A DNA stretch of 64,000 nucleotides from Colocasia esculenta (taxonomy: Eukaryota > Streptophyta > Magnoliopsida > Alismatales > Araceae), in NCBI GenBank assembly GCA_014218235.1, contig CM024758.1:98431698-98495697 (forward strand), in the 5' to 3' direction. Made by a program: the position numbers and the translations under genes. The notes beneath the pieces were generated by a model. The model saw only the letters and a list, made by a program, of their open reading frames with translations. It was not told the origin of the DNA and searched no databases. How positions within the stretch are numbered: position 1 is the stretch's first letter; the number at the start of each line of letters is the position of its first letter. This document shows, one piece after another, positions 20,336 to 33,030 of this stretch.

Positions 20336-22475
20336 TGATTTCATTTCATTTTTCATTTCATTTCATATATATTTTTTTATTTTTTTTCACATTACCATCC
20401 CAAGCGCCCTTTCGAGTTTTCGTCGGGGATAGCCCCCTCTAGCTTTTTCCGGTGCGCCCTTTCGGATTCTCACACCGAGGGGTTACCCATTTTTGCCTGA
20501 GGCACCCTTTCGGGTTTTCACCTCAGCCGGGTTTGGGGCCTTTTTACCCTTGAACGTCCCCTTCGGGGGATGATCAAGTTCGCTGGGACATCTTTATTTT
20601 TTTGTCCCCCTTTTTTTTCTTTCCTTTTTTTTAAATTTTAGGGCCCGGGGCCGGACCTTGGGGCAATCGATCATGAGATCTGCACCTAGGACTTAGCCTA
20701 CCATTGCGGTTTGCTGGCTAAAGGAGATACAGGGTTAGCCTACCGCTTTGGTTTGCTGGCTAAAGGGGGTATAGGGTTAGCCTACCATTTTGGGGTTTGC
20801 TGGCTAAAGGGTTTAGGTTTGACCGACCACAGGGGTTTGTTGGTCAAAGGGGATAGCCTACCTTCTCGGGGTTTGCTGGCTAAGGTTTAGGTTTGACCGA
20901 CCATAGGGGTTTGTTGGTCAAAAGGGATAGCCTACCTTCTCGGGGTTTGCTGACTAAGGTTTAGATTTGATCGACTATAGGGGTTTGTTGGTCAAAGGGG
21001 ATAGCCTCTTGGGGTTTGCTGGCTAGGGGTTTTGCTGGCTAAGGTTTAGATTTGACCGACCACAGGTTTGTTGGTCAAAGGGGATAGCCTACCTTCTTGG
21101 GGTTTGCTGGCTAAGGTTTAGATTTGACCGACCACAGGGGTTTGTTGGTCAAAGGGGATAGCCTACCTTCTTGGGGTTTGCTGGCTAAGGTTTAGGTTTG
21201 ACCGACCACAGGGGTTTGTTGGTCGAATGGGATAGCCTACCTTCTTGGGGTTTGCTGGCTAAGGTTTAGGTTTGACCGACCGCAGAGGTTTGTTGGTCGA
21301 AGGGGATAGCTACCTTCTCGGGGTTTGCTGGCTAAGATTTAGATTTGACCGACCACAGGGGTTTGTTGGTCGAAGGGGATAGCCTACCTTCTTAGGTTTG
21401 CTGGCTAAGGTTTAGATTTGACCGACCATAGGGATTTGTTGGTCGAAGGGGATAGCCTAGCATTTTGTTTTGCTGGCTGCGCGAAACATGACTTAATAAG
21501 TGATGATTTTTTTTTGATTGATTTTTTTTCTTCTCTCCCTTTTTTTTCACATTATTGACTCCTGTGCCCTTTCGGGTTTTCACAGAAGCCAGCCCCCTCT
21601 AGCTTTTTCCAACGCGCCCTTTCGGGTTTTCACGTTGAGGGGTTATCTATTTTTGTTTGAGGCGCCCTTTCGGGTTTTCACCTCAGTTGGATTTTAGACA
21701 TTTTTACCCCTGGGCACTCTTTTTGGGGAGTGGCCAAGTCTGCCGGGACATCTCTATTTTTAGTCCCTCTTTTTTTTGTGGAGCTTGGAGTTCGAAGCGA
21801 GGTTGCGGAACCTTGACTAGGATTCGCCGTTTGGCTTTAGCCCACCATTATGATTAGTTGGCCAAAGACGGCACAACCTACCATAGGAGGTTTACTGGCT
21901 GAGGGGGCATTGCTTAGCCGACCTTTCTGGGGTTTATTGGTTAAGAGGTTTGACCTGGTCGACCGAAATGGTTTGCTGACCAAGAATGAGTTTTAGCCGA
22001 CCTTTTTGGGGTTTATTGGCTAAGAAATTTGACTTGGTCGACCTAAATGGTTTACTGACCAAGAAGGATATTTAGCCGACCTTTTTGGGGTTTATTGGCT
22101 AAGGAATTTGACTTGGTCGCGGTTTGCTGACCAAGAAGGAGTTTTAGCCGACCTTTTTGGGGTTTATTGGCTAAGGGGTTGACTTGGTCGACCAGGATGG
22201 CTTGCTGACCAAGTAGGAGATTTAGCCGACCTTTTTGGGGTTTATTGGCTAAGGAATTTGACCTGGTCGACCTAGATGGTTTACTGACCAAGAAGGAGTT
22301 TTAGCCGACCTTTTTGGATTTTTTGGCTAAGGGGTTGACTTGGTCGACCAGGATGGTTTACTACCAAGAAGGAGTTTTAGCTGACTTTTTGGGGTTTATT
22401 GGCTAAAGGGTTTTGACTTGGTCGACTGAGATGGTTTGCTGACCAGAAGGAGTTTTAGCCGACCTTTTTGGGGTT
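20336..22475 (-). repeat. gypsy post-pol tandem arrays, two array-spacer blocks
   Basis: Array 1 (about 20690-21480) has 10-12 units of about 74 bp, each with a TTTGCTGGCTAAGG half and a TTTGTTGGTCAAAGGGG half. Array 2 (about 21840-22475) has about eight units of 75-80 bp with GACTTGGTCGAC and TTTATTGGCTAAG halves. A spacer with three CCCTTTCGGGTTTTCAC motifs lies before each array (20380-20640 and 21545-21780). On the opposite strand the same spacer and array follow a gypsy integrase at 61020-61676, so here they are inverted post-pol sequence. Confidence 0.85.
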
Positions 22476-22730
22476 CTCACTTAACTCTCTTCAGATCTGT
22501 GAAATTGCTTTCAATTTACTCAGATTCAAAGGACTTTCAAAATGGTTTAGCTTCCGCATTAGTTGGCATAGATCTATTCAACCCCCCCTTCTAGATCTTG
22601 TCCACATCCTTATCGATCCTTCAGGGGAAGATCCACAGATGTTCAAAGAGTCTCCCGGTCGATGAAGATCGCCAGAAAACGCACCAAGTCGACGGATCAA
22701 AGTCTCTAACGTCTCAATTTTCACACAAGA
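22476..22730 (+). repeat. second copy of Sirevirus LTR end and flank, left half
   Basis: It matches 9364-9626 with few changes. The LTR end is at 22623. The right half resumes at 27028 after the 4.3-kb insertion. Confidence 0.88.
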
Positions 22731-25700
22731 TGCAACGACCCTCTTCATACGGTATGATTATACCAATCCCCATCGGTATAAAGGGCGTCGTCACAGTGGG
22801 ACATTTACCCAACCAATGGTCGATAGGTTGATATGTACCTGGATAGCAATAGAGTACAGCGGAATAAAGTAAACAACTCAACTCTTAATCCGTCACCAAC
22901 ACACATTCCATAATCTAAATAGCAAGATAGAAAGACAATGTCCACATTAATACAAAATAAAGAGAGTTACAATGTCCAAAATATTGTCCATACAATAATC
23001 TTTTTGTGCAAAAGAAAAGTACAACTGGTAACAGCTCCACAAAATAGTCTTCTAATGATTGATCCTCGCCACGCTACCTTCTAGTGCACGATACCTGTCA
23101 ACCTGTACGCCGAAGCAAGAGTGAGTCCAAAGACTCAGCAAGCGACACACTCATGATATACACATACAAGTCTTAGTGGTTTCTACATGCACTTTTACAA
23201 TTAACAACACATAGCATGCTAGTCAATTCAAGTTTCTACCTATCATGAAAGTTCTACAATTTATACATAACTCATGCTTTCAAATTTGTAAAATGAAATT
23301 CACCTATCACATGATCTCCATTTCATTTGCTTAGGAACTTTAGTCTTTTAAAGAGCTAAAACATGAACGCTATCGACATGAACAATTACACACATGAAAG
23401 GGGACACAAACTAGCATGGATTTCACATAGTTTTAAACAATACACGAACCTTTTCACATACTTTAGATTGCTGATTCATATGATTCAATGACTATAAATC
23501 TACACATGAGAGCTAAATAATACATAAAACACATCATGTGAACAAGTAATCAAGCTATCTTGCACTCATTTTCACTATTATCCCTACATGGATTCTAGGC
23601 ATTTATGCACACATAAGCATGATAATGACAACATGAGTTTACTGATTTCACATGGTTTCCGATAACACATTCTCACATTATCGGTTTCACATGATTTCAT
23701 ACGTACTCATTTACGTTGTTCACTTTTACACATTTGACACGTACACATGTTCACACTTATACAATTTACTCATTTCCACATCATTTTCTCTTTCACTTTC
23801 ACTTATCACATATCACATCGATTGCACTTACACGGCATCTTGGGCACTTACCACGTGAAATATTTACATATTTCGCATTTTACTCATTTTCATTACTTAA
23901 AACAATTTGTCATGACACATAGTCCTAACCACCAGTAGAGGACACTAAAATATCTCATAGCTCGTGCTCATTCCTTAGCACAGCTCTCAACACAACTCAT
24001 AACACAACACTTACACAACTCATACACATACTCACCACCTAGGCAATACAGCGGTGAATCTTGGTAACTGCGCAGACGGGAGAAGCCCTCTCCACCCTAT
24101 CCAGTGGTACTTGTCCACCTCCGGGATTTTCCCAATGCCTTTGGGACAAACTTATATCACCATGGAGCCTTCTATAGGGACTTTTCTATATACGGCTCCC
24201 GATGCCTCTAGGGTAGCAGTGTCACATAGGCACAATTTTTACACTTTTACACATTACCGTTTTACACATGGTTTTACACATAACTCTTCTCATTTCAATC
24301 ACTTTCTCACTCACATGAACATTTCTGTTTTTTTCCTTAACATGGTACTACAGATTTCAAGAGTTAACATACAGTAACCACACTAATCATGTTGGCTTTA
24401 GACCAACAACAACCCACATTACAATTATATGCACGAATTATCACATTCACATGAAAACACATAACTTTTTATTTACTATTCCAATTGACCTGAAATTTTA
24501 ACCACTGCTGTTTCGGGTTCAAAATCATACCCTCCATTTTCAGATTTTTTCTGAGCTAAATAGGATTTACATAAAATCAAACACCTAATTAGCATATTAT
24601 TCACAACTTAAGCTAACATGGGTCTAACACATTTTGCATTTATCCATTACTGTTTTGCACAGAGACTACTAATATATGCATGATTGTAGAATACAACATC
24701 ACCCTAATTCATACATCTATAAATCAATACCACAAACCATTTTTGCATGTTTTTATTTTACCGAACCGAACTTATTTACAATTTCCAAGCATGGATAAAC
24801 TACTAAATTTTGCAAACACATATGCTGACCCACTCTTCCATGATCAAACGAAACCAAGGCATTCACACAAACCCTAATCATAAATCATGGATTTTACAAG
24901 ATTGTCTACAAGCATGCTCACATGTTTACAAGATATCATTATCCCACATTCACCAAAACCAACCACATTCAGCCCAAACCACAATGCACAATATACATAG
25001 AGTATAAGGTGTACAATATATCATCATCGCATAAAACATACCGAATTTAATGTATAAGAGGGACAGAACAGCTCACTGTTCTGTCCAGAAGAACTAGACG
25101 GTGGTCTATGGCCGCTGACTCAGAGTCAGCGGCAGGATCGATGGACGCCAAGCTCATGATATCGGCGTCCAGGGAACTTGCCGTCAAACCAGGGTCTATG
25201 CAGAAAAAACAGACCGAGCTCTCAATCTTGGGTGAATTGGAGGGTCTAGGACTCGAGGGAAAATTCCATAAAAATCATAGAAACATCCTAGACTCATAAG
25301 GGAACCCATGGATAGCTCACTTGCCTCCTAAAATTCCTCCAAGGGATTTGTGGCTCAAAGAAGACCCCTGGGCAGTTCCAAGAAGTTGCAGAAGTGCCTC
25401 CAAGATCGCCTTCCTCCGGGTTCTGGGTGATCTCCACGCCGAGGGGATGATGGGGAAGCCTTCTCCTTTGCTTTAGCCTCTCCTTGTTGCAGTAGATCTC
25501 CAGATCCAGCTCCAAGGGGTCGGATTGAGGGTTCTAAAATGGGGTTCTCACAGAATGCTCTAGGGTTTCTTTCTTCTCCTCTCCTCTTGCAAGGGTGAAA
25601 ATGAGAAGTGGGGAGAGGCCAATTCGGGTTCAGGATGTAGGAGAGCCCCTCACCCACTCACATGCGATTAGACAGCCTTAGATCCGTTGGGGGACATCCC

Positions 25701-27027
25701 CCAATGGGTGGCCATGCCTTGTTTCAGAAGACAGACCTCTGCTGCGCATGCAGGTCAGAGAGGTTGACGTCCACATCTCTGGACGCCTGAGTCAGGCTTG
25801 GCGTCCAGGTCTGGACGTTGACTCCACCTCGGCGGCCATAGGTTGACGCCAAGGTGACTTTGGCCAGAACCCTAATTTATGCAGAAACTATGCATGTAAT
25901 GCATGTATACATGCATTATGTATATAGTAGGGTATACATACTATCACCATTCATTACACAAATTATTTACATTTTATATAAACATATGCACATTAATTAT
26001 ACTATTAATATGTACATAAATATCTATACATACACAAGCATACATAAATACTAAGATAAAATGTACGTAGACACCTACCTGTACGTACATGATATTTTAC
26101 ATAAGTAGACTCAACACACGGCAAATTAAATGACGAGAATTATGAGGGCTTCGCAAATCATTAGGAGGTGATATGATTATGCTAGCTAGGAATAATCCAT
26201 TCGATAAAATAGTCCTCGCATGCACACACTTGATTTGACATATATATAGTATACGCACACTGGTGTAGCCTATTTATGTACATATGATTGAAACATATGG
26301 GTACAATATGCGCACCAGTAATTTGATTAATACACAACTTTACCTAACATTACTTAAGTATTACATGTATAGGATTTCTTAATATACACTATATGCATAT
26401 TCATCCAATTGACTATTCTCACCTAATCATCATAAAGATATATGCATGTTATTCATGAGGAGTATAGAATCCCAATATGACCACTAATTACACCTACTAT
26501 GCTTGAACTTTTACGTACATGAAACGCACGAAGTACAATGTACACATTAACTAAACCATGCAATAACAACGTTTACAACCAAATATACATATCCATACGC
26601 AAATACACCAAGGTGTTATGCATGTAGAATTAGTATACAATTGTCACACATATAAGATAACATACATACGTACTTACACATATGTACTTCATACACTTCC
26701 ATACAAAGTTCCATAAAATAGGTAGTATAGGATATTATTCAATATTTAGATAGCACGTGCATAGTGTTACTCAAGTATCCTAAGTCAGAGATTCTTGGTA
26801 TCATAATACACCTCTAGTTGTTTGTTGTTCACTTCCGCATTAATTACCATATACCCGTATCTATATATATATAAATACAGATATACGCACATGCTCATGT
26901 TCAAGAAAAGGATAAAATTTATAGTAGGCACAATGAACTACGCACACTAAGCACACAGTAAGCAAATACTCCAACGCCATTCATATACATACGTATATTA
27001 TAAAAGAGAAAAAAATCCGGGGTCTCA
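22731..27027 (+). mobile_element. 4.3-kb solo-LTR-like insertion with target duplication
   Basis: The empty site is preserved at 9615-9630. Here the same site is split, and ACAAGA is present on both sides (22725-22730 and 27028-27033). The insertion starts TGCAACGACC and ends GGGGTCTCA, so it has TG...CA ends and resembles the LTRs of large plant gypsy (Tat/Ogre-like) families. No gag or pol frame is present. The interior is AT-rich, with many CACAT and ATACATA runs, and has a GC-richer stretch at 25080-25860. The duplication is 5 bp (CAAGA) or 6 bp, depending on where the end is placed. Confidence 0.78.
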
Positions 27028-27570
27028 ACAAGAAGTCTAGGGTTTTGACAAGAGCCCAAAAGACCCAATCTGACTGCAGAAAGGTGCTTTTATAAGCCAA
27101 GGGGTTTTGGGGTATGCTTAGATAGGGTATCCTACCGTTGTGCGGAGGTTTCCAACATGGGGCAAAGAATTCGCGGCGTTTCCGGATCTCAAACTGCAGA
27201 AATCTGGGGAAATAGACGTCCACATTGGTGGCCGTCTACTGGGAGTTGGCGTCCATCGATTTGGATGTCGACTACCGTCTAACGTCCATGCATGTTGACG
27301 TTAAATGGTCCTTCGGCCAGAACAAAAAAATGCAGTAAACCATGCTTACACTATGTACATACATACATGTAATGTATAATGTATCACATAAACACCATAT
27401 GTACATAATTAAACAAACATACATACATGTACAACCCTATTTAATTATAATATATGTAAAATACACATATATATATATATATATTATATACATATAACTA
27501 TACACACAAAGCATCTAAACATTACACAACCAAACATCTAATTAAGAGGGCAAAATTTGAGGGCCTTACA
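27028..27570 (+). repeat. right half of duplicated segment and end of an outer LTR remnant
   Basis: 27028-27393 matches 9621-9984. The sequence then runs through ATACAT repeats to GAGGGCCTTACA at 27570, a plausible LTR end of the same broad type as the insertion. No coding frame is seen. Confidence 0.55.
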
Positions 27571-28474
27571 AACATTCTTTCATGTTGCCACCCAATATTA
27601 TCACTATTTTCTCGTGGAGGCATCTATAATGTTATAGTAATCACACATGACAATACTATTGACATGTATTAACAAGTAGATATAAATACAAACCATAAAA
27701 AATAGTCAACTAAACCTTGATTTTTGATCGACCGAACTCCCCAGAACGACTGATTTTTCAAGATATGAAAATCGATCTATCGAACTCTGATTTTCAATCA
27801 ACCGAACTTCCTAGAGCGACTAGTTTTTAGAAGATATGAATATAAGTCGACCGAATTCTAAAGATTGGTCGACCAAACTTTAGTTCTAAGCTTCGAATAC
27901 CAACTTTTAAAGAATGGTTGATCGATTAGGGAAATCATCCCTAAAATAATATGGATCTATAGATTTTCTTCTTGCAAATAATTACTAAAGACTTATATTG
28001 AAACTTTCTACGTAAATCTTGCTTTCAAATGTAAAGAAAATGAAAACAACTGAATAGATCTAAGGTATGATATATATCTTGAAGAGGAAGCCTTTCCTTT
28101 AAAAAACTTTGAATTTTAAGTTGAAAAGAGAGAAGATACACTAATTAGATCATAAATTTGAAAAAAAAACATATGAAAATAATGAGGGGGGAAGGAAGGA
28201 GGAAGAGAGGAAGAAGATTCTTCCCTACGTTTGGGGGGGGGGGTTGGGAAAGTGGAGATAGGAGAAAATGGAAAGGGGTTGGGAGGGGGGATGGAAAAGG
28301 GTTGGGAGGGGTGGTGGTGTTAAATAGACATCCAACCGGATCGCTACGGACCCGATCAAATTCATTATGAATTTGGCTCGAATCGTACCAATTCGAGGTA
28401 AACCGTTTCAACTCACTACAAGTCACCCGGGGTGACCCGACTATGCCGGGTCTCATAAGAGGTAAGATCCAAGT
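27571..28474. other. unassigned AT-rich DNA with ACCGAACT repeats and a purine tract
   Basis: Three loose repeats of (A/G)TCGACCGAACT...GAAGATATGAA occur at 27725-27895. A G-rich run (28185-28320) is followed by a CCACC-rich complement on the minus strand. I recognise no gene. Confidence 0.4.
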
Positions 28475-29510
28475 TAGGGATGTAAACGAGGCGAGTCGAG
28501 TCGAGTCGAGTAGTATGCTGCTGAAGATTTGTTCGTTAATTTTTAATCGAGCTCGAGTTTTATCGAGTATTGAAAATGTCTGTTCAAATTTGGTTCGTTT
28601 AAATACTCTCGAGTTCGAGCCCTTAACGAGCTTAATTGAATTTATGAATTCGTATATATAAGTAAGTCAAATCCAATCTACAAGTAAATAATTGATCATT
28701 CATAAGACCTAAATCTATCTTATTTCAAGCTCATGTCTCAATAATATTGATAAGTTACTTAATTTAACTATTTTAATATAATGTTTGAAATATATTCATA
28801 ATTTGTCACAAACAATATAGGATTAATAGATAAACACTGCAAGGGAGGGGGCCGGTGCGCGACAATACATGGGCGATGTTGCAACTCCCCTTCACACGCC
28901 GCCCAGAGCCCCCCTTCTGCACCATCAGCGACAGTATGACGGCCGTCAAGAGCACCGTCCGCCATCGACGGATGGTCCACGATGGTCGCTGGAGATGCCA
29001 GTGGCCGACCACGCGTCCCTCGGCCCCACCGGGGGGCTCACCTACTGCGCAGGCTGGTCTCGAGAGGAAGACGATGCTTGATATGCAGGGAGACCTTGCA
29101 ACACTAAAATTTGTGTTCACACCCCTATTTACATGATTTGTGTATATACCCTCATTTGCATAATTTGTGTATATATACTGTGGATTTAGTCTATGACATT
29201 TAAGCCCTCATAAGTATTTTATAATGTAATAATAATTGTATAAAAATAAATGTTTATATCAATATATTCTCATACTTATTATATTTAAATAAATATTTAA
29301 ATGAAATGTTAGCAAGTAATTAGAGAAGTTCTTAACGAGTATTTAATAGAGCTCTTAAACGAGTATAATCGAGCAGAACTCACATGTGTTCAGACTCAAC
29401 TCATTTATGAATTGATTTTTTTTTGTTCAAACTCAACTAGTTAATTAAATAAATAAGTCAAATCAAACTTTAAATTACTCATCGAATATATCGACTCGTT
29501 TACACACCTA
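28475..29510. mobile_element. nonautonomous hAT-type element
   Basis: The termini are inverted: TAGGGATGTAAACGAG at the left and the complement of TAGGTGTGTAAACGAG at the right (14 of 16). The flanks ATCCAAGT (28467-28474) and ATTTAAGT (29511-29518) agree at 6 of 8 bases, consistent with an old 8-bp hAT duplication. Subterminal GAGTCGAGTCGAG runs are typical of this family. There is no transposase. A GC-rich foreign-looking block lies inside. Confidence 0.72.
28838..29103. other. GC-rich block inside the hAT-type element
   Basis: About 265 bases of high GC sit abruptly in AT-rich flanks and are open in several frames. It may be captured gene sequence. No protein family is recognised in any frame. 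Confidence 0.4.
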
Positions 29511-29518
29511 ATTTAAGT

Positions 29519-31320
29519 ATGATACGGTACATCTGTGCCGTCAAACCATGTTTCGTACCTGAGAGCTACTGGGCGCTAGGGCACTGGGGCGCTGCCTCAT
29601 TGGGCAGCGCCAGCGCGGGCGCCCAGACTTAAGCTTGAGTTTGGTAATGGGTTAGACTAAAGTTAACATAGAGTTAACTCAAAACTAACTCAAAAAGTAG
29701 TTTGGAAAGATTATAAAGTTAATTCAAGTGGGTTAGATTAAAGGTGAGTCAAATATGAGTTAACTCACAATTTTTCAACCCACCTCTGGAGGTGGGTTGG
29801 AGTTAACTTATTGAGTTAACTATCTTTTTGCTCTCACGGTACACAATATTAATTGCTACTTTTTCTTGTCCCAACATAGGTTAACTCACTTTTTATTACC
29901 AAAATACATTTGAGAAAAATAAGTTAACTCACTATAGTCAAATAAATTAACTTAGATGTAAACAAAGTAAAAATGAGTTAAAAATGAGTTAATTTTAGCT
30001 CTAAATTAAAGTTAATTTTAACCAAAACCATTATATGAAACTGGAGACTCATAGTCAACTCAAAGTTATTTGAGTATAATTAACTTTAATTTAGAGCTAA
30101 AATTAACTCAAATTGGTATAAGGATAGACTTTACCTCACTTGGTAAAGGGTTAACTCATAGTTAACTCAAAGTTAACTCAGAGTTAACTCAAAATCTACT
30201 TTGGTAGGTAAAAAAAAGTTAACTCAGTATGAACATGGTTAGATTTGAGTTAACTCTGAGTTAACTCAAACTTGGCTAACCCTTTTCTTAAAAAAAATTG
30301 GGGGCCCTTTCTTAAAAAAAATTGTGATATACCAAGTACTCATCGATAGCATTTTTCTTCAAACGATCTAAGTAATTAAAAAATCTAAGAACAATAATCT
30401 TAAATCTTTTACATTAATTCCACGCAAAATTGAGTGCCATTACGCTAATTTTTTTCGTCATAATAATGTGCTTTACAACCCCTTGCCCAAGGTTTTGTGT
30501 GAGAATAAGAGTTTGGGCCAATTATGCATGACAATCTTGAATTCATATTTCATATAAAATTTGCACAAAAAATATACATATGTCAACAAGTATATATCAA
30601 TGGCTAATATAACCGCTAACATAAATAACATATATCAGTGGCTATTGCAACAGTTGATATTATATATATATAAACAGTTATAAGAAGACATTGACATATA
30701 TGAAATATGTCAAAGGTTACATGTACCCACTGACATAAATTCATTATTCAATATATGCCACGTTTTTAATGATGAATATTATATTATAAGTCATAAAGTC
30801 ATTATATTTAGTTACAAATTAATATGATGATAGTATATAGTGTAGTGATATATCATTTATTTAATGATCATGTGTATGTACATGGCAAAATATAGGTATA
30901 TGTGGTAATTTATAACAAAAGTATGGTAGCATAACATATAACATAAATTAGATAACAAAAAATATAATATAATAAATATGTTGGTACCATATAATAAAGA
31001 AAAATTAATGCTGAAAACTATATTAAATAATCTCATCATATCTCATAATAAAATTAATATGATAGTAGAAACATAGCACAACATAGGTGATGCCACATAC
31101 TATAATAAAAAAATAATAAAAAAAGAGAGGGAGGGTAGAGCATAAAGGTATTTAAGAAAGACCATAAAAAAGTAGAGGGTTAACCCATTTTAAACTACCA
31201 AACCACAAAAATACAAAATGAGTTAAACCAATTTAACCTATGGTTAACTTTTGTATTACCAAACCAAAATGTACTATAACCCGGTGTAAAGTTATGCCTG
31301 AGTTAGAGTTGGGTTAACCC
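29519..31320. repeat. foldback MITE region built on GAGTTAACTC
   Basis: The segment 29630-30300 has outer arms starting GAGTTTGGTAATGGGTTAG, an inner near-perfect hairpin (about 29985-30018 against 30079-30112, ATTTTAGCTCTAAATTAAAG type) and over ten copies of GAGTTAACTC. A second piece with GGGTTAACCC motifs is at 31165-31320. The DNA between (30300-31160) is AT-rich with nothing recognised. Confidence 0.6.
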
Positions 31321-32165
31321 TAACCCTTTAGCTCGACCCAAGCTCCTCCGTCCGCGTTGTCTGCGTCCGCCGCCCTCATCTCCGACCGACGTGGCCCCCA
31401 GCTTCGAGCGGCGTTGTGGCCCCTATATCTGCGTCGTCTGCGTCCCCCATCGCTCCAACCGGCGTCGTCTGCGTCCCCCATGGCTCCAATCTGCGTCCGG
31501 AATCGCCTCCACCTCCGACCGGACGCCCCCCAGCTCTGCCCCATGGCTTCCTCTCTCGCACTGTCGCCCGTGACCGAATTTTCATGTTCTCCTCTCCCTT
31601 TGCTACCCTAGCCCTCCTGTGAGCGAATCTTGCAGGCTCATATGCAGAGCTCGTGAATCCCTAGCACATCGAAGCAGGCTGTACAATAGCCCGTCCACGG
31701 ATGAGGTAGCGATCCGTGAATCTCTCCTCCCCCTCTTAGCTTTCTCTGACCTTAGGTAAAGTATTCTCCGGCGATCGACAACGCACGTACTTTTGTAGCT
31801 TTAGAGGATGCACTACTGAAATTTCATTGACCCATAGGACTGCTCCTGTTTTTGAAATCAGATATCTCTCCATTTATACGGTTAGCATTTCCTCATTCCA
31901 TTCTTCATTGTAGTGTTCTGGGGTCTTCCCTCTACAATTTCCTGCTTCCTGCGTGGGGTGCTTCTATTGTGGTGTTCTGGGGGCTTCCATGACAACAATT
32001 TCCTTCTGCCTGCGTGGGGTGCTACTATTGTAATCCTGTTCCCATCACCGCACAGGTACTCATCAATTCATGTAATCCCTGTTTCCCATCACCGCACATT
32101 TGTAATTGATGTTTGGGATGATAGATATATGCATATCAGGTGCACCATACTTTTTTGAACTGATG
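31321..32165. other. GC-rich leader-like DNA then unassigned sequence
   Basis: 31321-31600 has several tandem TCCGACCGGCGTCGTCTGCGT-like repeats that give open frames in all phases. It looks like a gene 5' region or a captured promoter/leader. There are two direct repeats of TGCGTGGGGTGCT at about 31950 and 32010. No product can be supported. Confidence 0.35.
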
Positions 32166-32169
32166 TTGG

Positions 32170-33030
32170 TTGTCTGATCACGTGATCAGCAATTAGATGA
32201 GGTGAACCATCACATTGCTCATTCATATGTATGCTATTTCTTGCAGTCTGGAAGGGAACCCACTGACTTCTCTAATCCTAGCCAAGCAGCAATTGCTCTC
32301 GAAGCCTTACAAGGTGAAGAAATCATGATCATTTTCTTTCAGTTTTTTGTAGTTTTATATGTATCTGCATCTCTGCTTTTATTGTGGTCATGCTCTGTCA
32401 TTACAAGGTCTTCTCTGATTGTTTCGTGATGGATGGTTTGGATTTTGATCCGTATTAGCTGTCGGATTGCTATGATTTATGTACTCATTGCACCTACATT
32501 TCTACAGCATCGGCTGTTAGAAAAGCTGGTCTACATTAATTCCATAATACCACGCCACTGACCTGTGCATGAATGATCAATAATTTGCTCTTTTTAAGTC
32601 TTAGATGAATCCAAAATGGGATTATGAGTGAAGATACAATGTTATTAGATGAGGTGAACCTGGTCTTTAATTTTGATTCTTCCATATTTAAAGTGGATGG
32701 GTGGAAGAAGAATGTGGCAAACCAGCCAGCAAAATGTGTGGCACCATCACATTGCTCATACATATGTATGCTATTTGTTTTGGTTATCATATCCTCATTT
32801 TTTGCAGTCTGGAAGGGATCCCATAGTGCTATGGTTGCTGGCTTCTCTAATCCTAGCCAAGCAGCAATTGTTCTCGAAGCCTTACAAGGTGAAGAAATCA
32901 TGATTCATTTTCTTTCAGTTTTCTGTAGTTTTTATATGTATCTGCATCTCTTGCTTTTTTTGTGGACATGGTCTGTCATTACATCCCAAATCTCCTTTCT
33001 GATTTTGTGTTCATTAATTTGCTCTTTTAA
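32170..33030 (+). repeat. duplicated gene fragment (two copies, exon-like)
   Basis: Segments from about 32195 and 32650 repeat each other: GATGAGGTGAACC, CATATGTATGCTATTT, then a TTGCAG acceptor-like site, CTGGAAGGGA, and TCTAATCCTAGCCAAGCAGC ending ...TTACAAG/GTGAAG. The exon-like part encodes SNPSQAAIALEALQ in one frame and LILAKQQLFSKPYK in another. I cannot tell which is real, nor name the gene. Confidence 0.5.

Noticed and set aside
20700..22470. possible CRISPR-like array of regular repeats
   Set aside because: Units are contiguous and diverged, with no unique spacers, in a plant genome beside gypsy pol. They are retrotransposon post-pol repeats.
27468..27490. AT dinucleotide run as possible origin or promoter
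   Set aside because: A plain microsatellite within AT-rich LTR remnant. Nothing else supports a function.
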